A stretch of 52,540 nt of DNA from JBBQSF01 sp038214085 (lineage in GTDB: Bacteria; Bacteroidota; Bacteroidia; Bacteroidales; CG2-30-32-10): assembly GCA_038214085.1 (NCBI GenBank), contig JBBQSF010000002.1:1-52540 (forward strand), read 5' to 3'. The notes under the pieces were generated by a model that saw only the letters and a program-made list of their open reading frames with translations, made no database searches and was not told the origin of the DNA. Shown here piece by piece: positions 7,072 through 15,972 of this stretch. Position numbers and translations under genes: made by a program. The first letter of the stretch is position 1. Every line of letters starts with the position of its first letter.

Positions 7072-9696
7072 TTATTTATCATCCTCATCCCATTCAATCA
7101 CAAACTTCCCTTCCTCTTGTTTTTTAAGGTTTTGCTTGTCTTTATCTTTTGGTTTGAGCTTAAGTTCGGGCGTTTTATTATCGACTTTTTTGATGCTGGT
7201 ATCTTTTTTAAACCACCCAAATTCCTCATTTAACATGCTTTTAAGCGTTTGCTTTTCCTTAATAAAGCTTACCACAATATTTTCTTTTACACCTTTAGCA
7301 TCGTATTTATAAATAGGATTTTCAACCGTTCCGGTAATCAGAATAAACAATGAAGTTTTACCAAGACCATCGTCTTCTACCACACCAAATTCCTCGTTTT
7401 CGGGTTTTGCTGCTCTGGCTTTTTTTGCTAAAATTTCCGAAAGCTGAATCTTAAGTTTATATTTTATCACATTGTCAAATGTATGTTCGCCCGAAGCAAC
7501 AATATTTACAGCGCTCGATTTGATTTCCATTGCCGGAATATAAATAGTACGGTTTTTTATTTCAATCTGGTTGTGAAGGTTGGCAAACTTAACATCATTC
7601 AAGTCGCTTACTTTTAAAAACTTCGACAAACCCTTCATGGGCGCATAATTCAACAGTTCTCCATTTTCAATTTTTATATCTGCCTTAGCATACATTTTTT
7701 CCATATCTGGCAGCAGTTGTGTGCTCCATACACCTGCAAATTTCACATCGGCATTAACTATTCCTTTAAGATTTTCATCCTTCATGCTTTCCTGCCCAAA
7801 ATTGCCAAATTCGTAAAACAGTTTACTGATGTTTACTTTTGTAATCTGTGCATCGCAACTTATCAGCAATTTATTTTTCTGACTGCCGTCAACTATGAGA
7901 AATGCGTCAGTACTGCCTTCCTGCGAATTGAATTTAATATCAGATGCATTTAGCAGTTGATTTTTAAGTTTTACTACCCCTTTAAGGCTGGTAGCATTGA
8001 ATTTATTAAAATTTAGTTTTGCAATATCAATATTTACTTTCCACGAAATATTATTTGGGAAAACCAACCGATAAGTAGTATCGTTACTGCTGGAACTGGT
8101 TCTCAAAAGCTCATCGAGATCTGTATTTACCGATGTAACTGTTCCATCAATTAAAAGATTCTGATTCTTCAGAAAAAGATACGACAGCACATTACGGAAA
8201 TAGCCCTTAACAGAGAAATCTGACGAAGAAATATTTCCTGTGAGTTTATTTACAATTATATCATTGTTACTGAATTCGCATTGTGCATTGATGTTTTTAT
8301 ATTCATGCGGATCGTTTTTTAGTGAAAAATTCACACTTGTGAAATTTATAGTCCCCGATGTTTTTGAATCAATAAAATCCTGTGCCGTGAGATTGTTTCC
8401 TTTGTTCAGCTTGCCCTTGAACGACATTTTTAAATCTACATTTCCCGAAATTGATTTGAGTGTATCCACATTTAAAAAATCAGTAATCTCTTTCAGTTCC
8501 GATTTGGCATAAAGTATAAGGTCGAGCACAGGATTTTCAAAATCACTGATATACATTTCTCCCCTGAAAGTACTTGATTTCAGCTTGGCAGAAAAATCAT
8601 TGAATCGCAGCGAAGTTGTTTTTAAATTCTGTGATGTTCCATTTGTAAACACTGCATTTAGGTTTACATCCTCCAACGAAAGTTCGGATGATTTTTGTTC
8701 AATTTTTCCTCCTTTAATGCTAAAAGTTATCGTAACCTGCGGAATGTTTTTCCCCTTATATGATCCAGAAATTTTTGTTTTAAATTTAAAGTCCCCAACT
8801 CCTTTGTAGTCACTGATATATTTATGATATGCCGTAGGAACTTCGTTTAGTAATGCCTGAAGCTGAAATTTACTCCCGGTAATATCAACATCAAGCTTTT
8901 GGGTTGTTTCATTATGAACCACATATCCGGCAACTTCAAATTTTAAATCGCCAATCTTTAAATTACCTGTTTCAAATTTATAGGTACCGCTATTGTTGTC
9001 AACCGATAAAGTCATGTCAATATCTGTAAGCTTTCCGGGGAAATATGAAACATCGGAAACATTGAATTTATTTATCAATAAACTTCCATAAATGGCCAAA
9101 TCATACTGTTGGTTTTTAAACTTGCCTTTAATGATAAAATCATTGGCAATACCATAATAATCCTGATTGTTCGGAAAATCGCGATATCGAATTCCAACAT
9201 TATTCAGAATGAGCTTTTGCAAATCGAAGCCAAAAGAATCGTCTTTTTTTGCAGTTGAATCTTCCTTCCAGAAATGAAAATTATCAGTGCCATCAGCATA
9301 AACCATAAGATTAATATAACCCTGATCTACTTCAATTTTTTTTATTCGGTAATTTCCATCGAATATATCCCAGATGTTAAAATTCAACAGAACCTGCTGG
9401 GCTTTAAGTAAATTTCCTTTATTTACAGATGTTATAGCATCTTTTGCAATTACTTCATTGAAAATAAGTGTTGCATCCGGAAATTTTTTAAGCAGCGAAA
9501 GTTCAATATCTTTAACCTGAATCTCCGAATTCAGTTGCTTATTGATACGATCCACTACAAATTTCTTTACAGAATCTTCATAAAAATATGCAATTATAAA
9601 GGCTGTAAGAAACAACAGCGTAAGCAGAGAGAAGAACACAATGAGTGTCCACTTGAGATATTTGAGCGCTTTTTTGAAGTATTTTCCCGTTTTCAC
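7072..9696 (-). CDS. AsmA-family envelope protein
   Basis: 874 residues. One N-terminal transmembrane helix (about 16-38) anchors a long periplasmic beta-rich region. The N-terminal sequence VVDRINKQLNSEIQVKDIELSLLKKFPDATLIFNEV is typical of AsmA-like proteins, and the AsmA-like C-terminal region follows (for example around IKIENGELLNYAPMKGLSKFL). AsmA-like proteins are repeating beta-groove bridges thought to carry lipids between membranes or to affect outer-membrane assembly. The tail after about 800 is charged and rich in Lys, Asp and Glu. The start codon is GTG at 9696, directly before a basic, hydrophobic N-terminus. It lies 45 bases upstream of the kinase and 46 bases downstream of the pseudouridine synthase gene, consistent with one operon. 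Confidence 0.82.
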   Translation of the reverse strand: MKTGKYFKKALKYLKWTLIVFFSLLTLLFLTAFIIAYFYEDSVKKFVVDRINKQLNSEIQVKDIELSLLKKFPDATLIFNEVIAKDAITSVNKGNLLKAQQVLLNFNIWDIFDGNYRIKKIEVDQGYINLMVYADGTDNFHFWKEDSTAKKDDSFGFDLQKLILNNVGIRYRDFPNNQDYYGIANDFIIKGKFKNQQYDLAIYGSLLINKFNVSDVSYFPGKLTDIDMTLSVDNNSGTYKFETGNLKIGDLKFEVAGYVVHNETTQKLDVDITGSKFQLQALLNEVPTAYHKYISDYKGVGDFKFKTKISGSYKGKNIPQVTITFSIKGGKIEQKSSELSLEDVNLNAVFTNGTSQNLKTTSLRFNDFSAKLKSSTFRGEMYISDFENPVLDLILYAKSELKEITDFLNVDTLKSISGNVDLKMSFKGKLNKGNNLTAQDFIDSKTSGTINFTSVNFSLKNDPHEYKNINAQCEFSNNDIIVNKLTGNISSSDFSVKGYFRNVLSYLFLKNQNLLIDGTVTSVNTDLDELLRTSSSSNDTTYRLVFPNNISWKVNIDIAKLNFNKFNATSLKGVVKLKNQLLNASDIKFNSQEGSTDAFLIVDGSQKNKLLISCDAQITKVNISKLFYEFGNFGQESMKDENLKGIVNADVKFAGVWSTQLLPDMEKMYAKADIKIENGELLNYAPMKGLSKFLKVSDLNDVKFANLHNQIEIKNRTIYIPAMEIKSSAVNIVASGEHTFDNVIKYKLKIQLSEILAKKARAAKPENEEFGVVEDDGLGKTSLFILITGTVENPIYKYDAKGVKENIVVSFIKEKQTLKSMLNEEFGWFKKDTSIKKVDNKTPELKLKPKDKDKQNLKKQEEGKFVIEWDEDDK

Positions 9697-9742
9697 GAAA
9701 TTTGTTTTATAGATAACGAATAAAAAACGTTTTGTATATAAA

Positions 9743-11098
9743 TTACTTCAACATTTTAAGCATATTCACTTCCATTTGGGTTAAAAAGCGCCAGCGTCCT
9801 CTCGGAATATCTTTTTTTGTAAGGCCGGCAAAATAAACTCTGTCCAAACGGCGAACATCATAACCAAGGCTTTCAAAAATACGGCGAACAATTCTGTTTT
9901 TTCCTGAATGAATTTCTATACCAAGGCTTTTTTTATCGGCACCATTGCCTTCGTAGGCAATCGCGTCCACTTTTGCTGGGCCATCTTCAAGTTCAAGACC
10001 GGCTGCAATTTTTTCCATATCCGTTTTGCTCATGGCTTTATCCAGTTCAACATGGTAGATTTTTTTAACTCCAAATCGCGGATGAACCAGCTTTTTGGCT
10101 ATGTCGCCATCGTTTGTAAAAAGCAATAATCCGGTGGTTGCTCTATCGAGGCGACCTACAGGATATACACGTTCGCGGCAAGCATCGGCTATTAGAGTCA
10201 TTACCGTTTTTCTTCCTTCAGGATCGTCTAAAGTTGTTATATAATCTTTTGGTTTATTAAGCAGTATATAAACAGGTTTTTCTTTGCGAAGGGTTTGTCC
10301 TCCGTAATTTACCACATCATTAACGGTAACTTTTGTGCCGAGCTCGGTAACAATTTTTCCATTTATTGATACAGCGCCGCTTTCAATCAGTTTGTCGGCT
10401 TCCCTGCGTGAGCAAATACCCGCATTTGCAATGTACCTGTTAAGGCGCGTAAAACCATCGTCGGTATTTCTCTTTTTAAATTCTGGTTTGTACGAACTTT
10501 TGCCCTTAGCTGTACGGAAAGAACTTTTTTCTCTTCTTTCGCCGGAATCCGTTTTGCTTCCTTTATAGGTTTTTCTTTCTGTTTTTTCAGAATTGTCGGC
10601 ATTTTCAGGATAGCGTCCCTTTGCATTTCTGGTGGGTCGTTTACTATCCGATGAAGAAAATCTGGATTCTTTTTTTCCAAATTTATTTTTGCATTCTCCT
10701 GAATCTTTTGAAATATCATTATCGTTATCGGCAGGTCTACTTTTTTTGAAATCAACTTTTTCAGTATTCTCAGCCCTTTCCGAAAATCTTGTGTTTACTT
10801 TTCTGACAGGTTTTCTGGTTTCCGATGTACGGAAAGGTCCTTTTTTCCGCTTATCTTTTGCGGCTGCTCTATTTTCTTTAAAAGTACTTCTTTCGCTTTT
10901 TTCAGTATTATCAGTGCTTTCCGAAAATCTTTCTTTTACAATCCGGCTTGGTTTTTTTGTTTCAGGTGACGAATCCGTGCCATCCTTTTTAACAAAACTT
11001 CTTTTGGGTTTTCCTATATCTTTTTTTGAGAATTTACGGTCGTTTGAAGAATTTTTTACTTTACTTCCTTTACCCACATTTCTTTTTTTTTCGCGCAT
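9743..11098 (-). CDS. Pseudouridine synthase (RluB/RsuA family) with long basic repeat extension
   Basis: 451 residues. Residues about 217-262 form an S4 RNA-binding domain (TRLNRYIANAGICSRREAD) and 275-450 the pseudouridine synthase domain with GRLDRATTG, catalytic Asp318. The enzyme class isomerises uridine in ribosomal RNA (RluB modifies 23S, RsuA 16S); which site is modified cannot be read here. The first 215 residues are unlike the usual enzyme: Lys/Arg/Ser-rich, probably disordered, and containing three degenerate repeats near 48-70, 94-117 and 152-175 (pattern KP-R---RFSE---NTEK). Such extensions are common in Bacteroidota members of the family and probably bind RNA. Operon member, 15 bases downstream of the lutB-like gene. 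Confidence 0.9.
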   Translation of the reverse strand: MREKKRNVGKGSKVKNSSNDRKFSKKDIGKPKRSFVKKDGTDSSPETKKPSRIVKERFSESTDNTEKSERSTFKENRAAAKDKRKKGPFRTSETRKPVRKVNTRFSERAENTEKVDFKKSRPADNDNDISKDSGECKNKFGKKESRFSSSDSKRPTRNAKGRYPENADNSEKTERKTYKGSKTDSGERREKSSFRTAKGKSSYKPEFKKRNTDDGFTRLNRYIANAGICSRREADKLIESGAVSINGKIVTELGTKVTVNDVVNYGGQTLRKEKPVYILLNKPKDYITTLDDPEGRKTVMTLIADACRERVYPVGRLDRATTGLLLFTNDGDIAKKLVHPRFGVKKIYHVELDKAMSKTDMEKIAAGLELEDGPAKVDAIAYEGNGADKKSLGIEIHSGKNRIVRRIFESLGYDVRRLDRVYFAGLTKKDIPRGRWRFLTQMEVNMLKMLK

Positions 11099-11113
11099 AA
11101 AAAATTTCTTATT

Positions 11114-12505
11114 TTACTTTTTCTTAATAATACCTTTTTCTTCTTTCCACAAGCGGTTAAATGATTTGGGCTGAATTACGGGCAGATCTCGGCGATCGCC
11201 CCAAGCTTTTGAAAAAAACTTTTTTAGAAAATAATTTTTCATTTTGGCACTGCCCATTTCCATAAGTTTGCGCTTCATTAGAGCTTTTTTGGCCACATAC
11301 ATCGAAAATTTTTCCGAACGTTTTACATTGCCGGTTTTCACAGCTTCGTTACGATTGTGCAACAATAGTTTGTGAAGATTTATTTTAACCGGACAAACTT
11401 CTGAACATTTTCCGCAAAGCGTGGAAGCATAACTCAAGTGTTTAAATTCGGCCATTCCGCGCATTAGCGGTGTTAAAACTGCACCTATAGGGCCACTGTA
11501 TGTTGTGCCGTAACTGTGTCCGCCAATATTTTTATAAATGGGACAACCGTTGAGGCAGGCTCCGCATTTAATACAGGAAAGGGCTTTGCGTTGGTTTTCG
11601 TATTTTAAAACATTGGTTCTGCCATTGTCGAGCAAAACAAGTATCATTTCCTCCGGTCCATCAGTTTCGCCTTCCTGGCGCGGACCAGTAAGTATGGTAT
11701 TGTAAACAGTAACTTTTTGCCCTGTTCCGTGAGTGGATAATAATGGCCAAAATAAATGCAAATCTTTTACTGATGCAATTATTTTTTCGATACCAGCAAT
11801 AGCAATATGTAATTTAGGGAAAGAAACACTCATCAATGCATTGCCTTCGTTTTCGGTAAGCGCAATTGCTCCAATATCAGCAATAAGAAAATTGGCACCT
11901 GTAATTCCCACATCAGCTGATGTAAATTTATCGCGAAGTAAGCGGCGAACAAATGCGGTAACCTGTTCAGGCGTGGCATCCAGAGGCATCCCGAATTTCT
12001 GGTTGAACAATGCAGTAACATCTTCCTTTGATTTATGCATTGCCGGTGTAATAATATGGTACGGCTTTTCACCAGCAAGCTGTACAATATATTCACCCAG
12101 ATCTGTTTCGAGCGATTCAATATCATTTTCTTTCAAATGATCATTTAAATCAATCTCTTCAGTAATCATTGATTTTGATTTTACTACATATCTGGCATCG
12201 TTTTTTTTCAGAACTTTTACAATTTCTTTAACCGCTTCGTCCTGATCCTGAGCCCAGATAATTTTTCCTCCACGAGCAGTAAATGCAGCTTCAAATTCGG
12301 CTAAGTATTTATCAAGGTCATTGATAACTCTGTGTTTTAAGTAAGAAGCCCTATCGCGTGCAAGGTCGAGATTTTTATACTGCAGTTTTCCTTTTTCAAC
12401 GGCAGCATAATATTTTGACATGTTGAAGCGGATTATCGACCGGTGCCTCTTATCAAAAGCTTTTAATTCGCTGTCCTTAAAAAATTTTAATGCTTGTTCC
12501 GACAT
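11114..12505 (-). CDS. LutB-like lactate-utilization iron-sulfur protein
   Basis: 463 residues. An LUD domain (about 60-300, including SADVGITGANFLIADIGAIALTENEG) is followed by two 4Fe-4S motifs, CIKCGACLNGCP (Cys311, 314, 317, 321) and CGKCSEVCP (Cys364, 367, 371), then a basic C-terminal helical tail. This matches LutB/YkgF, a subunit of the LutABC L-lactate oxidation complex that feeds electrons from lactate to the quinone pool. The usual partners LutA (CCG domain) and LutC are not in this operon, so either they are elsewhere or this protein serves another redox partner. It is 11 bases downstream of rpiB and 15 bases upstream of the pseudouridine synthase gene. Confidence 0.88.
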   Translation of the reverse strand: MSEQALKFFKDSELKAFDKRHRSIIRFNMSKYYAAVEKGKLQYKNLDLARDRASYLKHRVINDLDKYLAEFEAAFTARGGKIIWAQDQDEAVKEIVKVLKKNDARYVVKSKSMITEEIDLNDHLKENDIESLETDLGEYIVQLAGEKPYHIITPAMHKSKEDVTALFNQKFGMPLDATPEQVTAFVRRLLRDKFTSADVGITGANFLIADIGAIALTENEGNALMSVSFPKLHIAIAGIEKIIASVKDLHLFWPLLSTHGTGQKVTVYNTILTGPRQEGETDGPEEMILVLLDNGRTNVLKYENQRKALSCIKCGACLNGCPIYKNIGGHSYGTTYSGPIGAVLTPLMRGMAEFKHLSYASTLCGKCSEVCPVKINLHKLLLHNRNEAVKTGNVKRSEKFSMYVAKKALMKRKLMEMGSAKMKNYFLKKFFSKAWGDRRDLPVIQPKSFNRLWKEEKGIIKKK

Positions 12506-12516
12506 GCTATATTCGT

Positions 12517-12963
12517 TTACTTTATATTTATTTTTTCAATTCTTGTTTGATGCCTGCCCCCTTCAAATGCGGTGTTTAAAAATGCGTCAAGAATTTGCGA
12601 GGCTTCTTCTTCATTTACAAACCTTCCGGGAACACATAAAATATTGGCATCGTTATGAAGCCTTGCAAGTTTTGCAATTTCCTGGTTCCAGCAAAGAGCT
12701 GCCCTGATATCAGCGTGCTTATTGGCAGTCATACATATTCCATTTCCGCTTCCACATACTAATACTCCACTGGCACAAGCACCAGAAGTAATATCATTTG
12801 CAACCAAATGTGCAAAATCAGGATAATCGACACTTTCTAAACTATAAGCTCCTTTATCAATTACCTGATAGCCTAAAGCCAATAGTTTGTTTTTAATAAA
12901 TTCCTTGATGCTAAAACCCGCGTGATCGCTTCCTATAGCTATTTTTTTTTCAGTATTATTCAT
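12517..12963 (-). CDS. rpiB: Ribose-5-phosphate isomerase B
   Basis: 148 residues, the family's normal length. It interconverts ribose 5-phosphate and ribulose 5-phosphate in the pentose-phosphate pathway. Visible signatures are IGSDHAGF at the N-terminus (phosphate and sugar binding), VLVCGSGNGICMTANK (the catalytic Cys region), the conserved ARLHNDANILCVPGR and the C-terminal FEGGRHQTRIEKI. First gene of the minus-strand operon; a strong promoter match lies 21 bases upstream of the ATG. Confidence 0.95.
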   Translation of the reverse strand: MNNTEKKIAIGSDHAGFSIKEFIKNKLLALGYQVIDKGAYSLESVDYPDFAHLVANDITSGACASGVLVCGSGNGICMTANKHADIRAALCWNQEIAKLARLHNDANILCVPGRFVNEEEASQILDAFLNTAFEGGRHQTRIEKINIK

Positions 12964-12983
12964 TGTTAATAACTATTTTTTTA

Positions 12984-13016
12984 CAAAAATAATCTTAATT
13001 ATAACATTATTCCAAT
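12984..13016 (-). promoter_or_regulatory. Promoter of the rpiB operon
   Basis: On the minus strand ATTG (-33, 13013-13016), a 21-base spacer, and TATTTTTG (-7, 12984-12991), matching TAnnTTTG. Predicted start near 12977, about 14 bases before the rpiB ATG. Confidence 0.65.
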
Positions 13017-13509
13017 ATATCTAATAATAAACAGATTAATATTAATAAGGTTTTTATTAAAATGGACTTATTTATATAAAATGGACTTATACTCAGATGT
13101 TTTTAATTGTTTTAACATTTAACTGTTAATATCCCTGTATAATTGTTAACAAGAAAACAATAGAATTATGGTTTAACTAAGCTAAAAAAATCCTGTTATC
13201 AATTTTATTTATACTTTTTATAAATCTTATTACTTTTTTTGCAAATAACTGAACAAAATACTAACAGTTTTTATAGGTAAATATTTACATAATTTATTAA
13301 TAATTACTTTTACTGACCATTTGTTAATAAAAACATAATTTATTTCATTTCAAGTGTTTTTATATAATTTAATTGTTAAAAAGATGTTTATATTTGTTAA
13401 TAAATCACATTACCTATAATAACTAACTATTTTTTTTAACGCTATTAACCGCCTTATATTCATAATATAATAAATTTAAATTTTTAATAATATAATACCC
13501 TTTTTTAAA
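13017..13509 (+). other. Long AT-rich non-coding region between rpiB and nadA
   Basis: Nearly 500 bases without a plausible gene, strongly AT-rich. It contains a 13-base direct repeat AAAATGGACTTAT at 13059-13071 and 13078-13090 (period 19) and several scattered TTGTTAA or TTGTTAAT words (for example in 13130-13150, 13320-13330, 13370-13400). I see no DnaA-box consensus, no hairpin-plus-U-tract terminator and no RNA gene. It probably holds divergent promoters and perhaps regulator-binding sites for nadA. Confidence 0.5.
13389..13396 (+). promoter_or_regulatory. Candidate -7 element for nadA
   Basis: TATATTTG matches TAnnTTTG; no convincing -33 TTTG. It would leave a leader of about 105 bases before the ATG at 13510. 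In such AT-rich DNA a chance match is possible. Confidence 0.35.
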
Positions 13510-14445
13510 ATGCCTAGTAACGAATTTTATATAGAACAAATAAATAAACTACGAAAAGAAAAAAATGCAGTAATACTTGCGCATTATTATCAAATTCCGG
13601 AAATTCAGGATATTGCCGATTTTATTGGCGACAGCCTTGCATTATCTCAGGAAGCAGCACGAACAAATGCCGATATTATTGTATTTGCCGGAGTTCATTT
13701 TATGGCCGAAACAGCAAAGATAATTAATCCTGATAAAAAAGTTTTACTTCCTGATATGAAAGCAGGTTGCTCGCTTGCTGATTCATGCCCTGCTCCGAAA
13801 TTTGAAAAATTTATTAAAGAAAACCCAGGACACAAAGTGATTTCTTATATCAATTGTTCTGCCGAAGTTAAAGCCTTATCTGATATTATTTGTACGTCGG
13901 GAAATGCAGTAAAAATTGTAAATTCATTTGCTGAAAATGAAAAAATAATATTTGCGCCGGATAAAAATTTAGGAAGTTATATAAATAATTTAACAGGAAG
14001 GTCAATGCTGCTGTGGAATGGAACCTGCGAAGTTCATGATGTTTTATCCATTGAAAGAATTTTGCAATTAAAGGCTGAACATCCCGATGCAAAACTTATT
14101 GCACATCCCGAATGCAAACAAGTAATTTTAGAAGTTGCTGATTTTATTGGATCTACAACAGCATTATTAAATTTTTCAATTAAAGATTATGCAAAAAAAT
14201 ATATTGTAGCTACAGAAACCGGCATTATTCATCAAATGCAAAAATATTCTCCTGATAAAATATTTATTATTGCCAGTAATGATAGGACATGCGCGTGCAA
14301 CGACTGCCCGTATATGAAATACAATACACTTGAGAAAATTTTTACTAATTTAGTAGTTGAAAACAACGAAATTATTTTAAGTGATGAATTGATAGCAAAG
14401 GCACGATTGCCGATAATGAGAATGCTAGAACTATCAAAAAGCTAA
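13510..14445 (+). CDS. nadA: Quinolinate synthase A
   Basis: 311 residues. NadA condenses iminoaspartate with dihydroxyacetone phosphate to quinolinate, the precursor of NAD. Signatures: ILAHYYQIPEIQD at the N-terminus, FAGVHFMAETAKI, MKAGCSLADSC, GTCEVHD, AHPECK, and the C-terminal NDRTCACNDCPYMKYNTLEKI. The three ligands of the oxygen-sensitive 4Fe-4S cluster are expected at Cys87, Cys173 and one of Cys261/263/266. It is the short form of the enzyme (about 300 residues) common in anaerobes. nadB and nadC are not nearby; the following gene begins 5 bases later. Confidence 0.97.
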   Translation: MPSNEFYIEQINKLRKEKNAVILAHYYQIPEIQDIADFIGDSLALSQEAARTNADIIVFAGVHFMAETAKIINPDKKVLLPDMKAGCSLADSCPAPKFEKFIKENPGHKVISYINCSAEVKALSDIICTSGNAVKIVNSFAENEKIIFAPDKNLGSYINNLTGRSMLLWNGTCEVHDVLSIERILQLKAEHPDAKLIAHPECKQVILEVADFIGSTTALLNFSIKDYAKKYIVATETGIIHQMQKYSPDKIFIIASNDRTCACNDCPYMKYNTLEKIFTNLVVENNEIILSDELIAKARLPIMRMLELSKS

Positions 14446-14450
14446 TTGAA

Positions 14451-15971
14451 ATGAAAAAGATTTTATTTTTTCTGCTGGGAAATATTTTTTGGATATGCAG
14501 TATGGCCCAAGATACTCTACCAAAGGGTTATACCTTTTTTTATTACGACAATGGAAAAAAATCTAGTGAAGGAGTATTGGTTAATGGAAAGCCCGATGGA
14601 TATTGGAAAACTTATAGTGAATTAGGAATTATAAAATCAGAAGGAAACAGAAAAAACCTAAAACTCGACAGTCTCTGGAAGTTTTACAATGATTCAGGCA
14701 AAGTTATTCTTGAAATAAATTACAGTGAAGGAAAAAAAAATGGAATAAAAACTACATATCAGGAAAATGAAAAAATTACAGAAACTTACGTAGATGATAT
14801 TAAGCAAGGACCTACTACGTATTATTATCCGGAGGGAAATATTCGACTTGTTATAAATTTTTTAAAAGGAAAAGAACAAGGCTTTGCCAAAGAATATGCT
14901 AAAGATGGTACTGTTATAACGCTTATTGAATATAAAAGTGGATATGTATTACACAGAGAAAAAATTAACCGTAAGGATATAAACGGTTTAAAGCAGGGAA
15001 GTTGGAAGGAATATTATTTAAGCGGAATATTAAAATCGGAAGGAATTTATTTAAATGATGTTAAAAACGGATATTTTAAGGATTATGATGTTAGCGGTAA
15101 CCTGATTTCTGTTTCAAAATACATTAATGGCGAACTGCAGCTAAATGCAAAGGAAGTTGCAAAAGTGGATATAAAAACAGATTATTATCCAACGGGAAAA
15201 GTGAAAGCAGTGGGAAGTTATAAAAATAATATTCCTGATGGTGTAATGCGCGAATATTCTCCCGAAGGTATTATTACTGCATCCAAAATTTTTAAGGATG
15301 GAACAGTGGTTGGCGAAGGAATTGTTGATGCTTTAGGTGTGAAACAAGGCTCATGGAAAGAATTTTATGATTCGGGCGAAATCAGGAGCGAAGGAATTTA
15401 TGTTAATGGCTTAAAAATTGGCAACTGGAAATATTATTACAAGAATGGAAAAACAGAACAGATTGGTAAATATTTAAAAAACGAAAAACCTGAAGGTGAA
15501 TGGAAATGGTATTTTGATAACGGAAATATACTCCGCGAAGAAACCTTTGATAATGGGATAGAAATCGGCAACATGACAGAATACAATGATACAGGTTCTG
15601 TGGTTGCAAAGGGCGAATATGTCGATGGGCTTGAAGAAGGTCCCTGGTTTTATCATTATGGAGATTATACCGAAGAAGGAATTTACAAAGAAGGAAAACG
15701 TAATGGTATCTGGAAAGCATATTATGATAACGGCATCCTGCTATCTTCTGGAAATTATTTTGACGATAACCCTGATGGAAAACATATTACCTATTGGGAC
15801 AACGGCAACAAAAAAGAAGAAGGAATTTATATCATGGGGCAACGCGAAGGCGATTGGTATAAGTACAATTACGATGGAACTGTTTTTTTAATAACTACAT
15901 ACAAAAACAATGTGGAAATAAAATATAACGGTATAAAAATTAAACCCCCATTACCTGAAGTTACTGACTAG
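14451..15971 (+). CDS. Exported MORN-like (YwqK-type) repeat protein
   Basis: 506 residues. A signal peptide (MKKILFFLLGNIFWICSMAQ) is followed by about 18 repeats of 22-24 residues of the form G-W--YY-SG-L-SEG-Y-NG---G, for example GSWKEYYLSGILKSEGIYLN and GIWKAYYDNGILLSSGNYFD. This repeat is of the MORN variant type annotated in databases as the YwqK toxin-antitoxin-like family; it forms an extended beta-hairpin sheet, and no enzyme activity is implied. It lies between nadA and a sensor kinase, whose GTG start follows the stop codon by one base, so translation is probably coupled and the exported repeat protein could act with that sensor. That link is inference. Confidence 0.85.
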   Translation: MKKILFFLLGNIFWICSMAQDTLPKGYTFFYYDNGKKSSEGVLVNGKPDGYWKTYSELGIIKSEGNRKNLKLDSLWKFYNDSGKVILEINYSEGKKNGIKTTYQENEKITETYVDDIKQGPTTYYYPEGNIRLVINFLKGKEQGFAKEYAKDGTVITLIEYKSGYVLHREKINRKDINGLKQGSWKEYYLSGILKSEGIYLNDVKNGYFKDYDVSGNLISVSKYINGELQLNAKEVAKVDIKTDYYPTGKVKAVGSYKNNIPDGVMREYSPEGIITASKIFKDGTVVGEGIVDALGVKQGSWKEFYDSGEIRSEGIYVNGLKIGNWKYYYKNGKTEQIGKYLKNEKPEGEWKWYFDNGNILREETFDNGIEIGNMTEYNDTGSVVAKGEYVDGLEEGPWFYHYGDYTEEGIYKEGKRNGIWKAYYDNGILLSSGNYFDDNPDGKHITYWDNGNKKEEGIYIMGQREGDWYKYNYDGTVFLITTYKNNVEIKYNGIKIKPPLPEVTD

Positions 15972-15972
15972 T

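Noticed and set aside
12964..13509. AT-rich region as replication origin
   Set aside because: No DnaA-box consensus was seen and no replication genes adjoin it; the parS pair is 14 kb away, which fits origin proximity but does not mark this site.
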